DNA from: an uncultured Granulosicoccaceae bacterium
Lineage (GTDB): Bacteria > Pseudomonadota > Gammaproteobacteria > Granulosicoccales > Granulosicoccaceae
Direction of reading: 5' to 3'
DNA length: 44,627 bases
Assembly: GCA_937923745.1 (NCBI GenBank)
Contig: CALDUO010000024.1
Location: forward strand, 1-44,627
A model generated the notes under the pieces. It searched no databases. It saw only the letters and a program-made list of their open reading frames with translations, and was not told where the DNA came from. Below, piece by piece: positions 26,648 through 35,536 of the stretch. Both the position numbers and the translations under genes were made by a program. Positions within the stretch are counted from its first letter, which is position 1, and every line of letters begins with the position of its first letter.

Positions 26648-26780
26648 CCCGCACAGCGCTCTCGAAAGCGCAACAGCAGGCGCTGGTAATTGATCAGTCA
26701 GGTCTCGTTCATCAATACCATTTGGGTATGTGTTGGACGAGCCTGGCGCTTAACGTGCGACACCTGTAAAGGCCTACTGA

Positions 26781-26845
26781 GACCACCTGCCCAGACCATC
26801 TGCCGAGACCACCTGCCCAGACCACCTGCCCAGACCACCGCTGAC
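26781..26845 (+). repeat. 13-bp tandem repeat, five copies
   Basis: GACCACCTGCCCA at 26781, 26807 and 26820, with GACCATCTGCCGA at 26794 and a diverged GACCACCGCTGAC at 26833. It begins 133 bases after the trxA stop. Confidence 0.95.
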
Positions 26846-27068
26846 ACCCTCATGGCAGGGTATTTGCACAAACCAAATCATTATGTCTGGCGCGGGATGA
26901 CAATACCCAACGTCAGGCCCTGATTCACCTATCAGACAACACGAACCGAGTAAGCAGTTCAAACCACGCACACAGTGGCGACACGTGTAACCCTTGAGAT
27001 TTTATGCCACTGGCCGTCGTTAGGTCAGTGTTGATCGGCCATTGTTGAGCCGCCAGTCTCCGGTTTAG

Positions 27069-27152
27069 GGCTTCTGGTCCGAGGTCGCGGGTATGGGGTC
27101 GCGGGTATGGGGTCACGGGTATGGGGTTATTAATCTGGAGTTACTGATTTGG
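27069..27152 (+). repeat. 14-bp tandem repeat, six copies
   Basis: GGTCGCGGGTATGG is exact at 27083 and 27097, with one change at 27111; diverged copies stand at 27069, 27125 and 27139. The clean core with decayed flanks suggests recent duplication in the middle. Confidence 0.92.
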
Positions 27153-27447
27153 GGCCGCTAACGCCGACGGAAAGGCAGGTTTGGGCGAACGGATACCGTC
27201 CGAAGAATAACGGCACGACCAGATAAACAGCATTTACGATATTTTTTAGTCAAATTGACGTTTTAATGATCTGCAGCACTGGACGTCAAGACGATTGCGT
27301 GCTAATTTCACGGTTATCTGATATCAAATATCAATTCCGGCGAAAGTACAAGCGCGCTGGCTCTCAGCAATTCAAACCCATTAATCACCGAACCCAACAA
27401 TCGTTCCAGTTAGTTACTCCTGCAGCAGGTAATCTCGTCAGTCGGTA

Positions 27448-27489
27448 AATCCCGATCGGTAACTTCAGGTCGGTAAGTACTGGCTGGTA
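27448..27489 (+). repeat. 14-bp tandem repeat, three degenerate copies
   Basis: Steps at 27448, 27462 and 27476 all end in GGTA (CGATCGGTA, AGGTCGGTA, TGGCTGGTA). A CAGTCGGTA precedes them at 17-bp spacing. Confidence 0.7.
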
Positions 27490-27668
27490 AATTTCTGGGC
27501 CTGTCAGCCACAGGATTCCCCGTGGGATATCCGCCGAGGCGGGGAACACTTGACCTTACAAACACGCTGCAGTTGATTTTTAATGGGGGCGGTTAGTGCT
27601 TTTGGTGGCGCCGTTGGCCGTCTGTATCGTCGCATTTTTTTGCAGTCGTTTGGAGTGCACGCCGGCAA

Positions 27669-27720
27669 TTTGCGAAGACGATTTGTGAAGGTAATTTGCA
27701 AAGACGATTGGCCGAGGTGA
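27669..27720 (+). repeat. 13-bp tandem repeat, four copies
   Basis: TTTGCGAAGACGA (27669), TTTGTGAAGGTAA (27682), TTTGCAAAGACGA (27695) and TTGGCCGAGGTGA (27708). Confidence 0.85.
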
Positions 27721-27800
27721 CCAGCGACGGCAAATGGTTAAAGCGGTGTGCGTAATGAATGCGGCCAGGCGGTGTGTTCACTCTATGTTCCGGGTCTGTG

Positions 27801-27830
27801 TTGTTGGTTGCTAACTTGTTGTTTGCTAAC
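27801..27830 (+). repeat. 15-bp tandem repeat, two copies
   Basis: TTGTTGGTTGCTAAC (27801) and TTGTTGTTTGCTAAC (27816) differ at one base. Confidence 0.88.
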
Positions 27831-28030
27831 AGCGAGTCGCCACTGAAGCTAGCCACTCGATAGTGTGCTTACAGCGGTTGTTTTGAGTAAGTCCGCCTCA
27901 AACATGACGTTAACAACCTCAGCTGTACGGGAACTGCAAAAACGACAGACTGTAACGCCGGTTGATTAAAATGTTGGGCGGGTATACGACACCGGTTGTT
28001 TCCGACATCGACCGTTTATGACGTCGGTGG

Positions 28031-28090
28031 TTTATACGCAGGCCTTTTATACATGTGCTTTTTATACATGAGCTTTTTAAACATGTGCCG
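28031..28090 (+). repeat. 15-bp tandem repeat, four copies
   Basis: Units at 28031, 28046, 28061 and 28076 of the form TTTATACATGTGCTT. AT-rich, unlike the GC-rich arrays elsewhere in this gap. Confidence 0.9.
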
Positions 28091-28193
28091 CTGCTAAATG
28101 GTCTGTTTATATATATGGGCCGACTACAGACTGACTCGGGAATCGCGTTAATGACAGCAAAAGTCTTTTGGGTGCGCCGGTGATGTAGATCAA

Positions 28194-28296
28194 ACTCAAG
28201 AGGCCTGATCAAGAGGCTTGGCCAAAAGGGTTGATCAAGAGGCCTGACCAAGAGGGCCGATCAAGAGGCTTGGCAAAAGCCCTGGACAAAAGCCCT
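28194..28296 (+). repeat. 13-bp tandem repeat, eight copies
   Basis: Eight units of the form GATCAAGAGGCCT run from 28194, with copies at 28207, 28220, 28233, 28246, 28259, a 12-bp one at 28272, and 28284. Units alternate between GATCAAGAGG and GGCCAAAAGG types, which hints at a 26-bp higher-order step. Confidence 0.92.
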
Positions 28297-28522
28297 AACG
28301 ACAAAGCGTTTTACAGCAAGTCAAAAACAGTGAAGCTAAAAACCGCTGAAATTAAAAAGTAACATCAAGAAACCGGAAAATCGAATAATAAAGCGGAAAA
28401 CTTAACTGTAAACAGTCGCCGCACGCTCGTGGTAATTAATACAAAACGGTGGTGTGTTAAACATTCGAATACTACGATGCTATAAAAAAGCCAACTGTGC
28501 CGAGACTGAGCTGCGTCAATAA

Positions 28523-28552
28523 CCGAAAACGAAAAAACCGAAAACGAAAAAA
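28523..28552 (+). repeat. 15-bp tandem repeat, two exact copies
   Basis: CCGAAAACGAAAAAA at 28523 and 28538, just upstream of the presumed rho promoter. A-rich and possibly curved DNA. Confidence 0.9.
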
Positions 28553-28576
28553 CATCTTTCTATTACTGCAACGTTT

Positions 28577-28602
28577 TTGACTAATCATCCTTACAATATA
28601 AG
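28577..28602 (+). promoter_or_regulatory. possible rho promoter
   Basis: TTGACT at 28577-28582 is followed by overlapping TACAAT (28592) and TATAAG (28597) hexamers in an AT-rich stretch 80-110 bases before the rho start. Spacing (9 or 14 bases) is below the usual 16-18, so the call is weak; it rests on position and composition. Confidence 0.25.
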
Positions 28603-28683
28603 TCTGTTGTCGTCTAACCCTGATAGTGGTTGGCGTCAAGTCGCAGGCTGCCTTCACTCCGGACATTTGCTCTTCTAAAGTCT

Positions 28684-29940
28684 ATGAACCTTACCGATCT
28701 AAAAAAGAAAAACCCAACAGAACTGATTGAACTGGCTCGTTCCATTGGCGTAGATAACGTTGCCCGTCAACGAAAACAGGATATGATTTTCTCTATCCTG
28801 AAAGCACATTCACGAAAGGGCGAAAATATCTTCGGTGGTGGCGTCCTCGAAATCCTGCAAGATGGTTTCGGATTTCTACGCTCCGCTGACAGCTCTTATC
28901 TGGCTGGCCCAGACGACATCTATGTGTCGCCCAGTCAAATACGCCGTTTCAGTTTAAGAACCGGCGATACTATTTCGGGCAAGATCAGGCCGCCGAAAGA
29001 GGGTGAGCGTTACTTTGCGTTATTGAAGGTTGATGAGATCAACTTCGGCCCGCCAGAGCAGGCAAAAAATAAAGTTCTTTTTGAAAATCTGACACCACTT
29101 CATGCTAACGAGCGCTTGAAGATGGAGCGTGGCAACGGCAGTACGGAGGATATTACAGCGCGGGTCATAGATTTCGCCGCCCCTATCGGTAAAGGGCAGC
29201 GTGGCTTGTTAGTATCGCCTCCCAAGGCCGGTAAAACGCTGATGCTGCAGAACATTGCGCAAAGCATAGCGGCTAACGAACCTGAGTGTTACCTCATCGT
29301 TTTACTGATTGATGAGCGCCCTGAGGAAGTCACCGAAATGGAACGCATGGTACAGGGTGAGGTTATCTCCAGTACCTTTGATGAACCTGCCAGCCGTCAC
29401 GTGCAGGTCGCGGAAATGGTGATAGAAAAAGCCAAGCGTCTCGTTGAGCATAAAAAAGATGTTGTGATTTTGCTCGACTCCATTACCCGTTTGGCCCGTG
29501 CCTACAACACGGTGGTTCCGTCCTCCGGTAAAGTACTGACCGGTGGTGTGGATGCCAACGCGCTGCATCGCCCGAAACGGTTTTTCGGTGCGGCACGAAA
29601 CATTGAGGAAGGTGGTAGCTTAACCATCATAGCCACAGCATTGGTTGATACCGGTTCGAAGATGGACGAAGTCATCTACGAAGAATTTAAAGGCACCGGT
29701 AACATGGAATTGCATCTTGATCGCAGAATTGCTGAAAAACGTGTCTTTCCGGCGATCAATATCAACCGCTCCGGCACCCGTCGTGAAGAATTGATGATGG
29801 ATCAGGAAGAACTACAAAAAGCGTGGATTTTGCGTAAATTCATTCATGGCATGGACGAAATCGAAGCCATGGAATTCTTGTTGGGTAGGTTACAACAAAC
29901 CAAAACCAACAATGAATTTTTCGATGCGATGAAACGCTGA
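28684..29940 (+). CDS. rho: transcription termination factor Rho
   Basis: 418 residues, one shorter than E. coli Rho. It is a hexameric RNA/DNA helicase that ends transcription. The N-terminal [18 protein letters not shown], the RNA-binding RNP1-like DGFGFLRS (60-67), Walker A SPPKAGKT (178-185), and the Q-loop and R-loop region [20 protein letters not shown] are all in place. The ATG at 28684 matches the family start; an in-frame GTG-led extension from 28630 is not needed. The stop lies two bases from the convergent purD stop. Confidence 0.98.
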   Translation: MNLTDLKKKNPTELIELARSIGVDNVARQRKQDMIFSILKAHSRKGENIFGGGVLEILQDGFGFLRSADSSYLAGPDDIYVSPSQIRRFSLRTGDTISGKIRPPKEGERYFALLKVDEINFGPPEQAKNKVLFENLTPLHANERLKMERGNGSTEDITARVIDFAAPIGKGQRGLLVSPPKAGKTLMLQNIAQSIAANEPECYLIVLLIDERPEEVTEMERMVQGEVISSTFDEPASRHVQVAEMVIEKAKRLVEHKKDVVILLDSITRLARAYNTVVPSSGKVLTGGVDANALHRPKRFFGAARNIEEGGSLTIIATALVDTGSKMDEVIYEEFKGTGNMELHLDRRIAEKRVFPAININRSGTRREELMMDQEELQKAWILRKFIHGMDEIEAMEFLLGRLQQTKTNNEFFDAMKR

Positions 29941-29942
29941 GG

Positions 29943-31223
29943 CTAGCGATCAGCGAGTGCTTTCCAGGCGATATCGGTACGGTAGTAGACGTCCTGCCAG
30001 CTGATGGCAGAGACAGCATCATAAGCAGCTGACTGCGCGTCAGTGACGGTATCGCCCAATGCGGTGACGCACAACACACGACCGCCGGCGGTCACAACGG
30101 TGTCATCGCGCTGAGCGGTCCCGGCATGAAATACCTTAATGTTATCGCCGACAGGTTGATCGAGGCCGCTAATCACATTGCCTGAACTCCCCGACTGCGG
30201 GTAGGTGCCAGCTGCCATTACAACACCCACTGCCGGTTTGTTATGCCACTGTGCTTCAACACTCTCGAGCTTGCCATCAATGGCAGCCTGACACAGCGTG
30301 ACTAAATCGCTGTCAAGGCGCATCATTAGAGGTTGTGTCTCGGGGTCTCCCAGTCGGACGTTAAATTCTATAACCCGTGCGTTACCGGCCTTATCAATCA
30401 TTAGCCCTGCATACAGAAAGCCGGTGAACGGTGTGCCGTCCTTTATCATGGCATTGACCACCGGATTGATAATGTCCTGCATGATGTGTTGATGGACATC
30501 GGGTGTGACAACCGGTGCAGGGGAGTACGCACCCATACCGCCGGTATTGGGGCCTGTATCGCCGTTATTTCTCGCTTTATGATCCTGAGACGTGGCCATG
30601 GGTAATGCCGTTTTACCATCGACCATACAAATAAAGCTGGCCTCTTCGCCGACCAGAAATTCTTCGATAACTACTGTTCGTCCGGCATCCCCGTGTGCGT
30701 TACCGGATAACATATCGTGCACGGCACTGATCGCTTCGCGTACCGTTGTGGCAACCACAACTCCTTTCCCCGAGGCGAGGCCATCGGCTTTGACCACTAT
30801 CGGTGCACCTTTTGTTTCGATGTAATCAACTGCATCCGGCACGTTGTCAAATACCTGATAGTACGCGGTCGGAATGTTATGCCGTTGCAGGAAATCTTTG
30901 GCGTAGGCTTTACTGCCTTCGAGTTGTGCAGCACCGGCAGTAGGTCCAAAAATACGTAAGCCCTCGGCGATAAAGGCGTCAACAACGCCATTAACCAGCG
31001 GTACTTCCGGGCCCACAATGGTCAGGTCAATGGATTGATCTTTTGCGTAGGCGATGAGTGCCGCAGTATCGTTGACCGGGATATCAACATTGGTCACCTT
31101 GCTTTCGAGCGCAGTGCCCGCATTGCCGGGTGCCACGATAACGTCTGAGACGTCCGGGGAGGCTGCAACTTTCCAGGCCATGGCATGTTCTCTGCCACCA
31201 GCTCCAATTATCAGTACTTTCAT
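29943..31223 (-). CDS. purD: phosphoribosylamine-glycine ligase
   Basis: 426 residues, the usual GARS length. It makes glycinamide ribonucleotide in purine synthesis. N-terminal VLIIGAGGREHAMAWK (3-18), the ATP-grasp segment APIVVKADGLASGKGVVVA, and GPNTGGMGAYSPAPV and FNVRLGDPETQ are all intact. The start ATG at 31223 is clear. It is monocistronic here and not joined to purH. It is convergent with rho with only two bases between stop codons, so termination signals of each must lie within the other gene or be Rho-dependent. Confidence 0.97.
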   Translation of the reverse strand: MKVLIIGAGGREHAMAWKVAASPDVSDVIVAPGNAGTALESKVTNVDIPVNDTAALIAYAKDQSIDLTIVGPEVPLVNGVVDAFIAEGLRIFGPTAGAAQLEGSKAYAKDFLQRHNIPTAYYQVFDNVPDAVDYIETKGAPIVVKADGLASGKGVVVATTVREAISAVHDMLSGNAHGDAGRTVVIEEFLVGEEASFICMVDGKTALPMATSQDHKARNNGDTGPNTGGMGAYSPAPVVTPDVHQHIMQDIINPVVNAMIKDGTPFTGFLYAGLMIDKAGNARVIEFNVRLGDPETQPLMMRLDSDLVTLCQAAIDGKLESVEAQWHNKPAVGVVMAAGTYPQSGSSGNVISGLDQPVGDNIKVFHAGTAQRDDTVVTAGGRVLCVTALGDTVTDAQSAAYDAVSAISWQDVYYRTDIAWKALADR

Positions 31224-31474
31224 GGGTCAGTGTGTTCGGCGCGATGTGAAATGACAACTCAGGCCGCTATGGTAACCCGTGCGTCGGGTCGGTGCACTAA
31301 TGCCAAGAGATGCGCGTGCAGCGTGGTCGGTATGTTGTTGTCGTGCGCACCGCAGTTACCGAACGCGATGTTGCGATTTGCGGGAATAATCTCTGTGTTG
31401 GTGTGACGGGGCCTGTGTGGCTTTGTAGCAGCGCTTGCTTTTGTGTCTCTGGGTGTGTGCTCGGGGTATGCTGG

Positions 31475-31500
31475 GCGTGTGCTCAGGGCGTGTGCTCAGG
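31475..31500 (+). repeat. 13-bp tandem repeat, two exact copies
   Basis: GCGTGTGCTCAGG at 31475 and 31488, with a partial third copy and an upstream relative GGTGTGTGCTCGG at 31452. It runs up to, and slightly into, the last codons of the MFS gene, so the final residues (GTP) are repeat-derived. Confidence 0.88.
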
Positions 31501-32827
31501 GTGTGCCAGTAGCTTCATTCGCACGGAGCGCATCGCGAATGCGTGCATGCTCGGTTTCGGTGATTGGATAGTTGCGCATCCCAATAATTGCGCCGATTTT
31601 AAAGCCAATGCAGGGCAGGCCATACAACAATGCGAGCGACAGTGGCGATTGTGCACCGGCCTCTTTGGTCGCATCAAAACCGGTGAGCTCCAATAGCGGA
31701 AACGCAATGCCGATGGCCAGCGCGAACGACAATTTGGTCAGTGTGCCCCACAATGCGAAGAAAATACCCGGTCGACGATAACCGTTGGTCAAAGCATCCC
31801 ACTCGATCAGGTCTCCCTTGATAGCGCCGGGTAACACAAGATCAGCGCCACTGGTGAATCCGGTGATGGCAACAATGACTACAAAGACCCAGAAATAGTC
31901 GGGTCTTAAGAAGGGTGTTGACAGGAAAAACACGCACGCCATGATCATCGCGACGCTCCAGATTTGGTGCTTGCCGAACCGTTTGGCTAACGCCAGCCAT
32001 CCGGGCACTGATACGGTCGCGCAGACGAAATACAAAAACAACAAGGGACCTGCAAATTCGGGTTTTTCCATCACATGGGTGACATACAGCAAAAACAAAG
32101 TTGCGGGAATGGCGTTACCGATATTGTTCAGCAGAAAGCTCCCCAGTAGTTGGCGCACGGGTGTTGGTGTTTTCAGCAGACTGAGAATTTCCCGAATGGA
32201 GTTAGCCGGAGAATTGACCACGCTGTTGTCCGGTACCACGATGCTCGACACCGCGACGGTGATAACCAGTGTGACAATCACCAAATAACTGATCAGCGTC
32301 AGTGACGCGCCGAAGTCTGATGAGGCGGACTGCCCCAGCACGGCGGGAATGGTTAATGCCGCCAGGGTACCCACAAGACCAAACGCTGCACGCACACCGG
32401 TCACGCGGCTTCGTTCGTGGTAGTCGTCAGTGAGCTCAGCGCCCCATGCGTTCATTGGCACAATGGCCATGGTCCCGGCGACATAAATCACAAACGTCCA
32501 TAACATCAGGTACCCGGGTGTTGCTGACTCGCCGGGGTTAAACAGCATCCACGTCGCCACGGCAATCAATGGCGTTGAGCAAATAATCCAGGATTTTCGT
32601 TTGCCAAGGGCGGCAGGCGTACGATCAGACAGATAGCCAATCAGTGGGTCGGTAAACATGTCCCACAAGCGTGCAAACAGCAACACCAGACCGATCTGCG
32701 ACAAACTCAGCCCCGTCGATTGCGCATAGAAGGTTGGCACGATGACCTGTAACGCAATAAAGGCCGCAGCTAACGGAAACGCGAGCGAACCGTATGCGCC
32801 CAGTAGAGAGGTTTTTACCGCTTGCAT
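31496..32827 (-). CDS. GPH-family sugar/cation symporter (MFS, MelB-like)
   Basis: 443 residues with about 12 hydrophobic segments. The N-terminal block FARLWDMFTDPLIGYLSDRT (about 47-66) followed by GKRKSWI is the hallmark of the glycoside-pentoside-hexuronide:cation symporter family, and the aspartate-rich helix II is conserved. The ATG at 32827 is chosen because the upstream extension to 32893 (GTG) lacks a membrane segment. The substrate is unknown and no glycosidase gene is near. It is divergent from the second transporter at 33226. Confidence 0.85.
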   Translation of the reverse strand: MQAVKTSLLGAYGSLAFPLAAAFIALQVIVPTFYAQSTGLSLSQIGLVLLFARLWDMFTDPLIGYLSDRTPAALGKRKSWIICSTPLIAVATWMLFNPGESATPGYLMLWTFVIYVAGTMAIVPMNAWGAELTDDYHERSRVTGVRAAFGLVGTLAALTIPAVLGQSASSDFGASLTLISYLVIVTLVITVAVSSIVVPDNSVVNSPANSIREILSLLKTPTPVRQLLGSFLLNNIGNAIPATLFLLYVTHVMEKPEFAGPLLFLYFVCATVSVPGWLALAKRFGKHQIWSVAMIMACVFFLSTPFLRPDYFWVFVVIVAITGFTSGADLVLPGAIKGDLIEWDALTNGYRRPGIFFALWGTLTKLSFALAIGIAFPLLELTGFDATKEAGAQSPLSLALLYGLPCIGFKIGAIIGMRNYPITETEHARIRDALRANEATGTP

Positions 32828-33225
32828 AGTTGCTGCTTCATGATTGGTGTGCCTGAACTGCCTTGTTATGTCGTTTTGATCCGGTGCAATCACCAGGCCT
32901 GACTTGTGGTAACCGGCCAGAGCCGCCTTGGTCTGTTTTAACTTGAATCATTTGCCATTTATCGGCTAATTATCTATCGGCTAATTATCGGCTATTGCCT
33001 CTGTATCTGGCCTGTGCGGCCTGCTTGACTGACTTCTGCCAATTCGAGCCCAACCGCGACCCTGACAGCAGACTTTACCGAGGGCCTAACTGCAGACCTG
33101 ACCGCTTCCTTGCGTCGATCGGTGCGGATAGGCCACAAGACCCAAACGACCACCCTGATCACTGTTACGATACGCTATTGTGACAGATATCCGGCTGCTC
33201 GACCTGGCCGCCGCCCCAGACACCA
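32828..33225. other. divergent intergenic region with a 13-15-bp repeat
   Basis: Between the two divergent transporter genes, so promoters for both must lie here. TATCGGCTAATTA occurs at 32960 and 32975, with a shortened third TCGGCTA. A looser series of GACC/GAC steps follows (33057-33110). I cannot place promoter boxes or an operator with confidence. Confidence 0.6.
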
Positions 33226-34458
33226 GTGACGAGTACGACGCTAAACTTGATAAAACCGACAGGCATCGCCCCCTCAATAAAGTCACCGCCACTGTGGTTA
33301 CTGGTTGGCATATCGGCACTAGGACCCGTGGTCATGAATGGTGTATTGCCTGCCAATACTGCCGTTATGCGTGACCTTCAGACCACCTACGGTGCAGCAC
33401 AACTGGTGCTGACCGTCTATCTGATCGCCACCATGTTTGCGTCCATTGTGCTGGGTAATTTGGCCGACCGGCATGGCAGGCGACCTGTGATGATCGGCAG
33501 CCTGCTGGTTTTTGCGGCAGGTGGCTTTATCTGCATGCTGGCCCCGACCATTGAAGTGTTATTGATCGGTCGTTTCGTACAGGGCTTTGGTGCGTCGGTG
33601 TGTGTCTTTCTGCCGCGCACCATTGTGCGTGATGTGCACCCGCGTGATCGTGCAGCCAGTGTGATTGGTTACATGACGACCGCGATGATGGTCGCGCCGC
33701 TTTTCGGACCTGCGGTGGGTGGCTGGGTAACCGACGTTAGCACGTGGCGTTGGTTGTACGCCGGGTTGGGGGTCTTGGGTGTGGTCTTTGCTGTACTGGC
33801 TTATCGGTACCAGGTTGAAACCTTGCAGAGCGCAGAGTCGCGCCCGGTGGGGTCGCGGTTTTATCACAGTGCGATGGTATTGCTGCGCGACCGACTCTTT
33901 CAGGGTTATGTCGCTATCCAGTGTGGCTCGGTGGGCGTTTATTATTCATTTTTGGGCGGCGCTCCTTATGTGCTGATGGAATTGCGTGGACTGTCGGCAT
34001 CAGAATATGGGCGTTGGTTCACGCTGGTGGCAATCGGTTACCTGACCGGCAATTTTATCGCTGGCAAACTGTCCGAGCGCCTTGGCGTTGATCGCATGAT
34101 CACCCTGGCGCTGATACCCGGTGCAATCGGCATCGTGCTGTTTTGGGTGTTGTCCGGTGTCAGTCATCCGCTCGGGCTTTTTATACCAATGCAGATTATT
34201 GCACTGAGTAACGGCATGTGTTTGCCGAACGTGATGTCTGCCAGCATGAGCGTGAATCCGTCGCTGGCCGGCAGTGCGTCCGGTATTGCCGGTACGTTAC
34301 AAACCTTTGTGGGTATTGTGTTTACGGTCCTGCTGAGTGTTTTTCTGGTGAGCTCCGCGCTGCCACTGTTTGTTATTATCACATTGTCGGCGCTGGTCGC
34401 TCTCTGGGGGCTATGGCTGACAAGACCACGGGTACACACCCTAACCTCCGAACTATAG
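33226..34458 (+). CDS. Bcr/CflA-type MFS transporter
   Basis: 410 residues, about 12 membrane helices. The motif A loop GNLADRHGRRPVMI (about 77-90) and LIGRFVQGFGASVCVFLPRTIVRD (112-135) with the conserved arginine are typical of the DHA1 drug:H+ antiporter Bcr/CflA group. The start is uncertain: an in-frame stop at 33181 limits it, and the first codon available is GTG at 33226, without a clear ribosome site. It is followed after 15 bases by the ureohydrolase gene and then the aminotransferase, so it probably moves a guanidino or amino compound rather than being a general drug pump; that is inference. Confidence 0.83.
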   Translation: MTSTTLNLIKPTGIAPSIKSPPLWLLVGISALGPVVMNGVLPANTAVMRDLQTTYGAAQLVLTVYLIATMFASIVLGNLADRHGRRPVMIGSLLVFAAGGFICMLAPTIEVLLIGRFVQGFGASVCVFLPRTIVRDVHPRDRAASVIGYMTTAMMVAPLFGPAVGGWVTDVSTWRWLYAGLGVLGVVFAVLAYRYQVETLQSAESRPVGSRFYHSAMVLLRDRLFQGYVAIQCGSVGVYYSFLGGAPYVLMELRGLSASEYGRWFTLVAIGYLTGNFIAGKLSERLGVDRMITLALIPGAIGIVLFWVLSGVSHPLGLFIPMQIIALSNGMCLPNVMSASMSVNPSLAGSASGIAGTLQTFVGIVFTVLLSVFLVSSALPLFVIITLSALVALWGLWLTRPRVHTLTSEL

Positions 34459-34473
34459 ACACGGCGAGACACT

Positions 34474-35514
34474 ATGACGTGGAATGAGGAAAAACTGGCG
34501 CAACTGCGGCAGCAATACGCTGATGCCGCCGGTGCCGAATCCAGCAATCCTGCCTACCAGAAAATTGCTGACATGATCTTTGCTGGCGATCGTCGTCCGC
34601 CGCCGTATGCAGGCATACCCACACTGCTGGATGCGCCCATCCATACCATTGACTCCGACAAGCCTGACTTCGGTGATCTTGAAGTAGCACTGTTTGGGGT
34701 ACCGATGGATCTGGGTGTGACCAATCGTAACGGGTCACGCTTTGGGCCGCGGGCATTGCGTGCAATCGAGCGGGTCGGGCCGTACAACGATGCGTTGGGG
34801 GTTGCGCCGATTCACCAACTGAAGGTTGCGGATATTGGTGATGTACCGATGCAAAGTCGGTTCGATCTGGCGTCCTGCCATGCAGATATTCGCGACTTTG
34901 CCAGAGCGATAGTGAAAGCCGGTGTTATTCCGCTGGCCGTTGGCGGTGATCATTCGATCAGTCAGCCACTGCTGCAGGCTGTGGGTGAAAAGGGCCCGGT
35001 CGGCATGATTCACATTGACGCACACTGTGATACAGGCGGTGCCTATGAGGGTGAAAAGTTTCACCATGGCGGGCCTTTTCGTAACGCGGTACTCGACGGC
35101 GTACTGGACCCTGAACGCACGATTCAAATCGGTATTCGAGGTGCTGCTGAATACATCTGGGAGTTTTCCACTGAGGCCGGTATGACAGTGGTCTACGCTC
35201 GTGATATCGAACGCCTTGGCATCGATGCCATTATACAAACCGCTCGGCAGGTGGTAGGTGATGGCCCCGTGTATTTCTCGTTTGACATCGACAGTCTCGA
35301 TCCTGCGTATGCACCCGGTACAGGAACGCCGGAGGTTGGTGGGCTGACAACGCGTGAGGCGTTTGCGTTAATTCGCGGTATGCGTGGTTTGAATATTATA
35401 GGCGGAGATGTCGTTGAGGTTGCACCGCAGTATGACGCCACCACCAACACGGCACAGAACGGCGCACAAATGCTGTTTGAAATTTTAAGTTTATTGGTAC
35501 CGTCCGACCGCTAA
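34474..35514 (+). CDS. agmatinase/guanidinobutyrase-family ureohydrolase
   Basis: 346 residues, arginase superfamily, a binuclear Mn2+ hydrolase that releases urea from a guanidino compound. The metal ligands are in GGDHS (H160), HIDAHCD (D182, H184, D186) and SFDIDSLDPA (D271, D273). The substrate-loop HHGGPF (197-202) is present. At 346 residues it is longer than enteric SpeB because of an N-terminal extension (about 1-65). Candidate substrates are 4-guanidinobutyrate, agmatine or a guanidinoacid; the AruH-like gene 22 bases downstream favours guanidinobutyrate. Confidence 0.87.
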   Translation: MTWNEEKLAQLRQQYADAAGAESSNPAYQKIADMIFAGDRRPPPYAGIPTLLDAPIHTIDSDKPDFGDLEVALFGVPMDLGVTNRNGSRFGPRALRAIERVGPYNDALGVAPIHQLKVADIGDVPMQSRFDLASCHADIRDFARAIVKAGVIPLAVGGDHSISQPLLQAVGEKGPVGMIHIDAHCDTGGAYEGEKFHHGGPFRNAVLDGVLDPERTIQIGIRGAAEYIWEFSTEAGMTVVYARDIERLGIDAIIQTARQVVGDGPVYFSFDIDSLDPAYAPGTGTPEVGGLTTREAFALIRGMRGLNIIGGDVVEVAPQYDATTNTAQNGAQMLFEILSLLVPSDR

Positions 35515-35536
35515 TCCATCAAGGTTGAAACAACGC

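Larger units (their letters stand above)
26648..28683. other. 2-kb non-coding gap between trxA and rho, filled with short tandem arrays
   Basis: No frame here encodes a recognisable domain; the longest (27919-28251, minus, 110 codons) is translated repeat DNA. At least eight separate tandem arrays with units of 13 to 15 bp occupy parts of it and are listed individually; the stretch 28316-28400 is also an A-rich, poorly ordered 13-16-bp series. It must contain the rho promoter and leader. No tRNA or intrinsic terminator was recognised. Confidence 0.8.

Noticed and set aside
27919..28251. 110-codon minus-strand open frame in the trxA-rho gap
   Set aside because: Runs through two tandem arrays; sequence is repeat-driven and without domain.
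28630..28683. 18-residue extension of Rho
   Set aside because: The ATG at 28684 matches the invariant MNLT start of the family.
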